Below the pieces are notes generated by a model. That model saw only the letters and a program-made list of their open reading frames with translations, ran no database searches and was not told the origin of the DNA. Position numbers and translations under genes: made by a program. From assembly GCF_002356355.1 (NCBI RefSeq), contig NZ_AP018052.1, positions 3,150,501 through 3,214,500 of the forward strand: a stretch of DNA of 64,000 nucleotides. Direction: 5' to 3'. Shown here piece after piece: positions 34,443 to 42,318 of this stretch (position 1 is the first letter of the stretch; each line of letters begins with the position of its first letter). This DNA is from Thiohalobacter thiocyanaticus (GTDB lineage Bacteria > Pseudomonadota > Gammaproteobacteria > Thiohalobacterales > Thiohalobacteraceae).

Positions 34443-36419
34443 ATGCAAAACGACGCGTTCAGTGGGCGACTGGAAGCCTATGCCAACTGGAAGTCCGAGG
34501 TGCTCGACACCCTGCAGGCCTTCCAGAAATGGCTCGATGAACACGAAATGGACGAAGGCGAAACCGATCTGCGCATCTTCGAGACCATGGAGGCACTGCG
34601 CCAGGACCGGCTCAATCTGGCCTTCGTGGCCGAATTCTCGCGCGGCAAGACCGAACTGATCAACGCCATCTTCTTCGCCGACTACGGCTGCCGGCTGCTG
34701 CCCTCCGACGCCGGGCGCACCACCATGTGCCCGAGCGAGTTGTTCTACGATCACCGGGCCGACTCGGCCTATCTGCGACTGCTGCCCATCGAGACCCGGC
34801 GCGAGGAGCGCGCCATCGCCGACTACAAGAATGCGCCCGAGCACTGGGTCACCCTGCCCCTGGACACGGATTCGCCCGAGCAGATGAGCGAGACCTTCCG
34901 CGAGGTGATCCGCACCAAGACGGTCAAGCTGGATACGGCGCGCGAACTCGGACTGTACGACGAAACCCAGGACAGCCGCTTCAAGAAGACCGGCGAGTAT
35001 CCCGAGCAGGTCGAGATCCCGATGTGGCGCCACGCCCTGATCAGTTTCCCGCACCCCCTGCTCAAGCAGGGCCTGGTCATCCTCGACACCCCGGGCCTGA
35101 ACGCCCTGGGCAACGAACCGGAACTGACCGTGAGCATGCTGCCCTCGGCTCAGGCGGTGCTGTTCGTGCTGGCGGCCGATACCGGCGTGACCAAGTCCGA
35201 CCTGGAGATGTGGGAGCATCATGTGCACAACCTGGGCAGCCAGCACAACAAACACCTGGTGGTGGCGCTGAACAAGATCGACACCCTGTGGGACGACCTC
35301 AAGGACAATGCCAGCGTCGACCAGACCATCGCCACCCAGCGCCGCAAGGCCGCCGAACTCCTGCACGTGGACGAGCAGCAGGTTTTCCCGCTGTCGGCAC
35401 TCAAGGGTCTGGCCGGCAAGATCCGCGACGAGGAGGAACTGCTCACCCGCAGCCGCCTGCCTGAACTGGAGCATTTTCTTTCCGACGAGGTGCTGCCCAA
35501 CAAACTCAACGTCCTGCGCGAGCACATCCTGCACGAGATCGGCGGACTGCAGAACGAGATGCACGACATCCTCGGCAGCCGTCTGGAGCAGACCCGCAAG
35601 GAACTGGAGAATCTCGGCTCGCTGCGCGGCAAGAACGCCGATGTCATCCAGCACCTGATGCAGAAATCACGCGAGGAGCAGTCGGCCTACATGCGCAACG
35701 TCGAGAGCTTCCAGTCCAGCCGCCGGGTGCTGCAGAGCCAGGCCAGGGAGATGCTGGACGCGCTCAGCCTGGAATCCTTCGACAAGCTGATCGACAAGAC
35801 CCGCAAGGAGATGACCGGGGCCTGGACCACGTCCGGACTCAAGCGCGGCATGGAGGCCTTCTTCGAGGGCGCACGCGACACCATGGACCAGGTGGCGCAC
35901 TCGGCCGAGCAGACCCGCAACCTGATCCGTTCGACCTACCGCAAGTTCCACGAGGAGCACGGCCTGCCGTCGATGACGCCCAAGGTGTTCTCGGTCGACC
36001 AGTTCAATATGGATTTCCATAACCTGCTCAAGGAGGCCGAGGCCTTCCGCAACAGTCCGTCCATGGCCATGACCGAGCAGAGCTTCGTCATCAAGAAATT
36101 CTTCGTCTCGCTGGTCAGCCAGGCCCGCAGCATCTTCTTCCGCGCCAACCAGGAAGCCAACGCCTGGCTGAAGGAAGTCATGAACCCGCTGGTACAGCAG
36201 ATCAAGGACCACAAGCGGCTGATGGAGAAACGCCTGGAGACACTGCGCCGGATCAACGAATCACGCGATACGCTGGAAGCCCGGATCAAGGAACTGGAAA
36301 CCGAGCAGACCGGGCTGGAGACGGACCTGCAGACCCTGGAACGGCTGCGCGAGGTGCTGCACCAGCCCCTGCCTGACGGCGACGGCAATTCCGACCAGGC
36401 CCGGATTGCGGTCGGCTGA
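34443..36419 (+). CDS. Dynamin-like large GTPase
   Basis: A 658-residue protein with an N-terminal GTPase domain and long helical C-terminal half. P-loop AEFSRGKT is at 63-70, a switch I threonine in DAGRTTMCPSE, switch II DTPG near 215-218, and the G4 motif NKID near 277-280. Predicted coiled-coil segments occur near 395-425 and 590-640. I see no transmembrane helix, only short amphipathic stretches (FVIKKFFVSLVSQARSIFF). Bacterial dynamins usually act on membranes (surveillance, fusion, repair or phage defence). The gene has its own GGAGG ribosome site and a strong terminator, so it is monocistronic. Confidence 0.88.
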   Translation: MQNDAFSGRLEAYANWKSEVLDTLQAFQKWLDEHEMDEGETDLRIFETMEALRQDRLNLAFVAEFSRGKTELINAIFFADYGCRLLPSDAGRTTMCPSELFYDHRADSAYLRLLPIETRREERAIADYKNAPEHWVTLPLDTDSPEQMSETFREVIRTKTVKLDTARELGLYDETQDSRFKKTGEYPEQVEIPMWRHALISFPHPLLKQGLVILDTPGLNALGNEPELTVSMLPSAQAVLFVLAADTGVTKSDLEMWEHHVHNLGSQHNKHLVVALNKIDTLWDDLKDNASVDQTIATQRRKAAELLHVDEQQVFPLSALKGLAGKIRDEEELLTRSRLPELEHFLSDEVLPNKLNVLREHILHEIGGLQNEMHDILGSRLEQTRKELENLGSLRGKNADVIQHLMQKSREEQSAYMRNVESFQSSRRVLQSQAREMLDALSLESFDKLIDKTRKEMTGAWTTSGLKRGMEAFFEGARDTMDQVAHSAEQTRNLIRSTYRKFHEEHGLPSMTPKVFSVDQFNMDFHNLLKEAEAFRNSPSMAMTEQSFVIKKFFVSLVSQARSIFFRANQEANAWLKEVMNPLVQQIKDHKRLMEKRLETLRRINESRDTLEARIKELETEQTGLETDLQTLERLREVLHQPLPDGDGNSDQARIAVG

Positions 36420-36448
36420 AGCCCGCCCGCACCGCCGCGCTTCAGTCA

Positions 36449-36485
36449 CGGCGCCTGACCCATCGGTCCGGCGCCGGATTTTTTT
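36449..36485 (+). terminator. Rho-independent terminator of the dynamin-like gene
   Basis: A stem of 7+4 base pairs (36449-36460 with 36465-36476, one internal mismatch, loop CATC) is followed by seven T (36479-36485). It lies 30 bases after the stop codon. Confidence 0.9.
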
Positions 36486-36540
36486 CCAGCGCATGTACGC
36501 TATACTCGGGAAAAGACCCATTCCAACAAGGAGGCAGTCC

Positions 36541-36990
36541 ATGCGCCCGATGCTTCGTGTCACCACCGTCCTGTTCACCCTCGCCCTGCTGCTGACCGCA
36601 CCTGCGCGGGCAGAGAATATCCAGGACTTCGGCGATTATGTGGTGCACTACAATGCCCTGACCACGGACATGATCCCGCCCATGGTGGCCCGGGAAAACG
36701 ACATCACCCGCTCCAAGAACCGGGCCATGCTCAACGTGGTGGTGCTGAAGAAGGTACTGGGCGCCAGCGGCAAGCCGACCGCAGCCGAGGTCAGCGGCCG
36801 CGCTGTCGACCTGACCGGCAAGCAGAACACAATCGAGTTCCGCGAGGTGCGCGAGACCAACGCCATCTACTACATCGCGGAATTCGCCGTCAGCAACGAA
36901 CAACGCCTGACCTTCGATATCACCGTCACCCCCGAAGGCGAAAAGGAAGCGCTCGACGTGCGTTTCCGCAAACAGTTCTTTACCGACTGA
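36541..36990 (+). CDS. Secreted DUF4426 domain protein
   Basis: 149 residues: a signal peptide (about 1-23, APARA) followed by a DUF4426 domain (NIQDFGDYVVHYNALTTDMIPPMVARENDITRSKNRAMLNVVVLKK through TFDITVTPEG). A strong GGAGG site (36530-36534) precedes the ATG, and TATACT at 36501-36506 may be its -10 box. In Pseudomonas a DUF4426 gene also follows yggT in the metX region. Function unknown; periplasmic by prediction. Confidence 0.9.
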   Translation: MRPMLRVTTVLFTLALLLTAPARAENIQDFGDYVVHYNALTTDMIPPMVARENDITRSKNRAMLNVVVLKKVLGASGKPTAAEVSGRAVDLTGKQNTIEFREVRETNAIYYIAEFAVSNEQRLTFDITVTPEGEKEALDVRFRKQFFTD

Positions 36991-37006
36991 ACATCTGTCC
37001 CCGCCC

Positions 37007-37040
37007 CGTCATTGCGCGGCGCATAGCGTCACGCAATGGC
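37007..37040. repeat. Short, solitary CATTGCG palindrome
   Basis: CGTCATTGCG (37007-37016) faces CGCAATG (37032-37038) around GCGCATAGCG. This is the left half of the larger CATTGCG/GGCAATCTC elements found elsewhere in the window, here as a minimal copy between two convergent genes. Confidence 0.55.
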
Positions 37041-37049
37041 AGGTGGCCC

Positions 37050-37742
37050 TCAGGCGAACTGCCACAGCGATCGCCCGATCATTACCACGCCGAAGACGAT
37101 CACCGCCGCCCCGGCCAGCCGCCGCACCCATGGCTTGCGCAGCCACTGGCTCATGCGGGCGGCAACCACCCCCATCAGCAGCAGGTTGGGCAGGGTGCCC
37201 AGCCCGAAGCCCAGCATCAGCCACGCGCCCTGGGCGGCGCTGCCGGCCGACAGGCTCCAGATCAGCACGCTGTAGACCAGGCCACAGGGCAGCCAGCCCC
37301 AGATCAGCCCGAGCGCGAAGGCGTGTCCGGCGCTGCTCACCGGCAGCAGCCGCCGGCCCAGCGGCTCGATATGCCGCCACAGGCGCGCGCCCAGGCCCTC
37401 GACCCGGGCCAGCCCCAGCCACCAGCCGGCCAGATACAGGCCCATCAGGATCAGGAAAGCGCCGGCGAACAGCTGCAGCACGAGCTGCGCCTGACGCACA
37501 TCCAGCAGATGCATGGCCAGGGCGCTGATGCCGCCCATGGCTGCACCGGCCACCGTATAGCTGAGGATGCGGCCGCCGTTGTAGGCCACCAGGTAGGGCA
37601 GCTGCGCCAGCGGACGCTGGCGGGTGGATTCCGGCAGACCGAAGCTCAGGGCCCCGACAATGCCGCCGCACATGCCGACACAGTGCACCCCGCCGAGCAG
37701 CCCGACCAGGAAGGCCGCCAGAAAATTCACCTCGCTCAGCAT
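37050..37742 (-). CDS. UreH/TauE-like membrane protein (DsbD-type transmembrane domain)
   Basis: 230 residues, about six membrane helices. The signature cysteines are in LLGGVHCVGMCGGIVGAL near the start and GLIWGWLPCGLVYSVLIW in the middle, the pattern of the family annotated as sulfite exporter TauE/SafE-like or urease-accessory UreH-like. Relatives near cbb3 oxidase genes are linked to copper or thiol transfer across the membrane. No such partner is seen here. It overlaps the exonuclease gene by seven bases (ATGCTGA) and so is probably co-transcribed with it. Confidence 0.85.
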   Translation of the reverse strand: MLSEVNFLAAFLVGLLGGVHCVGMCGGIVGALSFGLPESTRQRPLAQLPYLVAYNGGRILSYTVAGAAMGGISALAMHLLDVRQAQLVLQLFAGAFLILMGLYLAGWWLGLARVEGLGARLWRHIEPLGRRLLPVSSAGHAFALGLIWGWLPCGLVYSVLIWSLSAGSAAQGAWLMLGFGLGTLPNLLLMGVVAARMSQWLRKPWVRRLAGAAVIVFGVVMIGRSLWQFA

Positions 37743-38527
37743 CCCTGCCCGCCCGGCAGCGCCCAGTCATAGTCCATGATCAGGGGGGCATGGTCGGAGA
37801 AGCGCCTGGCCGTGTAGACCCGGGCGCGCTGCACCCGATCCTTCAGCCCGGGGGTGATCACCTGATAGTCGATGCGCCAGCCGACGTTCTTCTCCCAGGC
37901 CCGGCCACGGTTGGACCACCAGGTGTAGACCTCGGGCCGCGGCTCGACGACCCGGTGGCCGTCGACGAAACCGGCCTCGCCGAACAGGCGGTCCAGCCAG
38001 GCGCGTTCCTCCGGCAGAAATCCCGAGTTCTTCTGGTTGCTGCGCCAGTTCTTCAGATCGATCGGCTTGTGGGCCATGTTCCAGTCGCCGCAGATGATGT
38101 ATTCGCGGCGGCGGCGACGCAGACTCCTGAGATAGGGCAGCAACCGGTCCAGCACCTCGAACTTGACCTGCTGGCGCGCCTCCGATGAGGTCCCGGACGG
38201 CAGGTACAGCGAGATGACGCTCAGGCGGCCGACCTGCACCTCGAGATAGCGGCCCTCGGCGTCGAATTCCGGCCAGTCCAGACCGATCTGCACCCGGTCC
38301 GGTTCGATCCGGCTGTAGATGGCCACGCCGCTGTAGCCCTTTTTTTCGGCATCGTGGTAGAAGCAGTGGAAGGGACGCGGACGGAAGCAGCGGTCGCCGA
38401 GCTGGTGCTCCTGGGCCCGGGTCTCCTGCAGGCAGACGAAATCGGCCCGTTGGCGCGCCAGCCAGGGATACAGCCCCTTGCGCGCGGCGGCGCGGATGCC
38501 GTTGGCATTGAGGGAAATGACTCGCAA
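37736..38527 (-). CDS. xthA: Exonuclease III family protein at the crc locus
   Basis: A Mg-dependent AP endonuclease/3' exonuclease fold, 263 residues. Catalytic residues of active family members are all visible: Glu in CLQETRA, Asp and Asn in ICGDWNMAH, and Asp-His in [14 protein letters not shown]. The protein is strikingly like Pseudomonas Crc (REYI.CG, KNWR, ERAWLD, GWR.DYQV.TPGL), and crc occupies the same place next to pyrE. In Crc those catalytic positions are lost, so this looks like an active nuclease ancestral to Crc rather than the RNA-repression cofactor. Confidence 0.92.
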   Translation of the reverse strand: MRVISLNANGIRAAARKGLYPWLARQRADFVCLQETRAQEHQLGDRCFRPRPFHCFYHDAEKKGYSGVAIYSRIEPDRVQIGLDWPEFDAEGRYLEVQVGRLSVISLYLPSGTSSEARQQVKFEVLDRLLPYLRSLRRRRREYIICGDWNMAHKPIDLKNWRSNQKNSGFLPEERAWLDRLFGEAGFVDGHRVVEPRPEVYTWWSNRGRAWEKNVGWRIDYQVITPGLKDRVQRARVYTARRFSDHAPLIMDYDWALPGGQGC

Positions 38528-38608
38528 GGCTGGCCTCTGTTGTGCACGCTGCCGGTGGTGGCGTGTATGATACCGGACCTGTCCCCGAATTCAGCCCCGG
38601 ATAACCCC

Positions 38609-39250
38609 ATGCACGACTATCAGCACGAGTTTCTGCGCTTCGCCATCGACAACCAGGTCCTCAGGTTCGGCGAATTCACCCTCAAATCCGGCCGCAGGAG
38701 CCCCTATTTCTTCAATGCCGGGCTGTTCAACACCGGCGCCCTGCTGGCCCGGCTGGGGCGTTTCTACGCCGAGGCCGCGGTCACGGCGGGGGTGGAGTTC
38801 GACGTGCTGTTCGGGCCGGCCTACAAGGGCATCCCGCTGGCCGCGGCCACCGCCATCGCCCTGGCCGATCAGCACGGCCAGGACCTGCCCTGGTGTTTCA
38901 ACCGCAAGGAGGCCAAGGACCACGGCGAGGGCGGCAACCTGGTCGGCGCCCCGCTCGCGGGCCGGGTGCTGATCGTCGACGACGTCATCACCGCCGGCAC
39001 CGCCGTGCGCGAGTCCTTCGACATCATCGCCGCCGCCGGCGCCACCCCGGCCGGCATTCTGATCTCGCTCGACCGTCAGGAACGCGGCCGCGGCGAGCGC
39101 TCGGCTATCCAGGAGATCGAGGCCGAATACGGCATCCCCGTGGTCAGCATCGTCGCCCTGGACCAACTCACCGACTTCCTGCGCGACCAGCCCGCGCTGC
39201 AGGAACACCTGCCCGCGGTGGAGGCCTACCGGGCGGAGTACGGGGTCTGA
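38609..39250 (+). CDS. pyrE: Orotate phosphoribosyltransferase
   Basis: Converts orotate and PRPP to OMP. 213 residues. Motifs include [61 protein letters not shown] and the PRPP loop [18 protein letters not shown]. The frame extends upstream across the divergent exonuclease start, but [13 protein letters not shown] is the family N-terminus. Confidence 0.97.
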   Translation: MHDYQHEFLRFAIDNQVLRFGEFTLKSGRRSPYFFNAGLFNTGALLARLGRFYAEAAVTAGVEFDVLFGPAYKGIPLAAATAIALADQHGQDLPWCFNRKEAKDHGEGGNLVGAPLAGRVLIVDDVITAGTAVRESFDIIAAAGATPAGILISLDRQERGRGERSAIQEIEAEYGIPVVSIVALDQLTDFLRDQPALQEHLPAVEAYRAEYGV

Positions 39251-39270
39251 GGCGAACAGCACTTACTTAA

Positions 39271-39294
39271 GCCAAAGCCAAAGCCAAAGCCAAA
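39271..39294. repeat. Tandem hexamer (GCCAAA)x4
   Basis: Four exact consecutive GCCAAA units directly follow the pyrE 3' region and precede the CATTGC element at 39302. It is a short microsatellite, potentially length-variable, with no reading frame across it. Confidence 0.8.
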
Positions 39295-39301
39295 TAACGC
39301 T

Positions 39302-39467
39302 CGTCATTGCCAGGAACGAAGTGAAGTGGCACAAGCGAGCTTGCGAGCGCAGAACGCCTTTATGCCCTTTGGGTACGCAGGGCGGCCCCGAAGGGGTGAG
39401 CGCAGCGAATAATCTCCAGCCGATTGATTCTGAAGTACGAGATTGCCACGCTTTGCTCGCAATGACG
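39302..39467. repeat. CATTGC/GGCAATCTC family element, diverged copy
   Basis: The outer arms CGTCATTGC (39302-39310) and GCAATGACG (39459-39467) are exact. The inner right arm GAGATTGCCACG (39440-39451) is kept, but the inner left arm has decayed to GAAGTGGCA. The interior contains TACGCAGGGCGGCCCCGAAGGGG, different from the module in other copies. It fills most of the gap between pyrE and the TauE-family gene. Confidence 0.7.
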
Positions 39468-39519
39468 GCTAACTAAATGCCATTCGGCTCTGAGGCGGCT
39501 TTCGCGGCCCGGACCCCGC

Positions 39520-40281
39520 TTATCCTCCTTTCAGGATCAGCTGCAGCCCGACCAGGATGGTGATCACCTCGTAGACCCGCTTGATCCAGCGGTTGCCCTT
39601 GACGATGGACAGATGCGCGCCCAGGTAGCCGCCGATGAGCGAGCCCAGGATCAGGGCCGGCAGCCAGGCCCAGTGGATGGTGCTGAGCAGGCCCAGGGTC
39701 AGCGCGCCGGCACCGTTCCAGAACACCCCGACCAGCACCAGGGTCAGCGCCACCGCACGGCGGTAATCCAGTCCGAACCAGCCCACCAGCCACAGGGTGA
39801 CGAACAGTCCGGTGCCCGAGGTGAGCGAGCCGTTGAGCACCCCGATCAGGAACAGGCCCAGACCGCCCAGCAGCGGGCCGCTGCCGCTGCGGTGGCGTGC
39901 TTCCAGCTGCAGGCCCAGTTGGGGGCGCAGCACGGAATACAGGCCGAGACCGATGGTGAGCAGACCGAGAGCGATTTCGGCCAGACGGTCCTCCACCCGC
40001 AGGATCAGGTTGGCGCCCACCAGCACGCCGGGCAGACCGGCCAGCAGCATGATCAGGGCGAAACGCGGCTCCAGCCCGCCCTCTCTCAAGTGCCTTATCG
40101 TGGCGCCGATACCAAGGGCAACACTGGCGACCTTGTGCGTGGCCAGCGCGATCGCGAACGGCAGCCCGAGAAAGATCAGCACGGGCAGCTGGATCAGGCC
40201 GGCGCCGCCGCCGGAAAATGCGGAAAACAGGTTCGCGATCAGGGCGATCACGAACAGGATGATCTGGTCAGCCAACTCCAC
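39520..40281 (-). CDS. TauE/SafE family membrane transporter
   Basis: 253 residues, about eight membrane helices in two repeats, each with the family's glycine-rich loop: FSAFSGGGAGLIQLPVLIFLGLP near the start and FLIGVLNGSLTSGTGLFVTLWLVGWFG in the second half. The family exports sulfite or sulfonates or moves other small anions; substrate not predictable. It stands alone between a repeat and the divergent DUF4124 gene. Confidence 0.9.
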   Translation of the reverse strand: MELADQIILFVIALIANLFSAFSGGGAGLIQLPVLIFLGLPFAIALATHKVASVALGIGATIRHLREGGLEPRFALIMLLAGLPGVLVGANLILRVEDRLAEIALGLLTIGLGLYSVLRPQLGLQLEARHRSGSGPLLGGLGLFLIGVLNGSLTSGTGLFVTLWLVGWFGLDYRRAVALTLVLVGVFWNGAGALTLGLLSTIHWAWLPALILGSLIGGYLGAHLSIVKGNRWIKRVYEVITILVGLQLILKGG

Positions 40282-40417
40282 CGGGGCGCTCTTGAACCTG
40301 ATTGCGGGCCGCGACGCGGGCGACTAGGATGAAGTCTGCTCCAATCGCGGCCCGAAGTGGGAACAACGGCCGTGTGCGGCCGCCAGCGCAAATTATCATA
40401 CAAGGTAGTCGACGATC

Positions 40418-41098
40418 ATGCAGCGATTCACACCGACCCTCACTGGCCGCTCCATCCCGGGATGGCTCCTGCTTGCCCTGATGCTCGCGCTGCTGCCGCT
40501 GCAGTCCGAATCCGCGCGTCTGTACAAGTGGGTCGATGAGCAGGGCAATGTGCACTACGGCGACAAGGTGCCGCCGGAGTACTCCAGGCAGGAGCGCAAG
40601 GTGCTCAACGACCAGGGCGTGCAGGTGGACACCCTGGAGGCGGCCAAGACGCCCGAGCAGATCGCCGAGGAACGCCGGCTGGAGGAAATCCGCCGCGAGG
40701 AGGAGCGCAAGGCCGCCAGGCAGCGCGCTCACGACCGCATGCTGCTGTCGACCTTCACCACCGAGGACGACATGATCATGACCCGGGACGGCAAGATCGC
40801 CGCCATCGACAGCGTGATCCGCATCACCCGGGGCCGGATCGACAAGCTCGAACAGGAGATCGAGCAGGACACCCGCCGGGCGGCCAACCTGGAGCGCGCC
40901 GGCCGGGCCGTACCGAAGGACCTGGATGAACGCATTGCAGGCAACCGCGAGCGCATCCAGCGCTATGAAGACTTCATCGAATCCAAGCAGGCCGAACAGG
41001 AGGCTATCCGCCGCCAGTTCGAGGCCGACATCCGCCGCTTCCGCGAACTCAGGGCCATGCAGGACAAATCACCCGAGGAGGCGGTGAAGCGGCGGTGA
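40418..41098 (+). CDS. DUF4124 domain protein with coiled-coil tail
   Basis: 226 residues. A signal peptide or N-terminal anchor (about 14-33) leads into DUF4124, recognisable as ARLYKWVDEQGNVHYGDKVPPEYS. The remaining two thirds are highly charged, Glu/Arg-rich helices (IAEERRLEEIRREEERKAARQRAH and IDKLEQEIEQDTRRAANLE) that should form a coiled coil. Probably periplasmic; function unknown. Confidence 0.88.
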   Translation: MQRFTPTLTGRSIPGWLLLALMLALLPLQSESARLYKWVDEQGNVHYGDKVPPEYSRQERKVLNDQGVQVDTLEAAKTPEQIAEERRLEEIRREEERKAARQRAHDRMLLSTFTTEDDMIMTRDGKIAAIDSVIRITRGRIDKLEQEIEQDTRRAANLERAGRAVPKDLDERIAGNRERIQRYEDFIESKQAEQEAIRRQFEADIRRFRELRAMQDKSPEEAVKRR

Positions 41099-41104
41099 AA
41101 TATA

Positions 41105-41215
41105 GCCACTAAATCCACGAAACCCACTAAAGGTGTCATTATTGTCATTGCCAAGGCGCTACGCGCCGGACAATGAACAAGCAGGAATTTTCGTGGGTTC
41201 AGTGAATTTCGTGGC
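41105..41215. repeat. Imperfect inverted repeat, GCCACTAAATCCACGAAACCCAC type
   Basis: The left arm (41105-41129) and right arm (41191-41215) are reverse complements with a few mismatches. The sequence belongs to the CACGAAATTCACTGAACCCACGAAA style of dispersed element. A partial CATTGCC palindrome lies nested between the arms (41144-41177). It separates the convergent DUF4124 and argB genes. Confidence 0.6.
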
Positions 41216-41223
41216 GCATTGTA

Positions 41224-42301
<1,078 letters not shown>

Positions 42302-42318
42302 AGAAACAATCAAGCGGA

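Noticed and set aside
38540-38571. TTGTGC and TATGAT as a pyrE promoter
   Set aside because: The spacer is 20 bases, too long for a convincing sigma-70 promoter.
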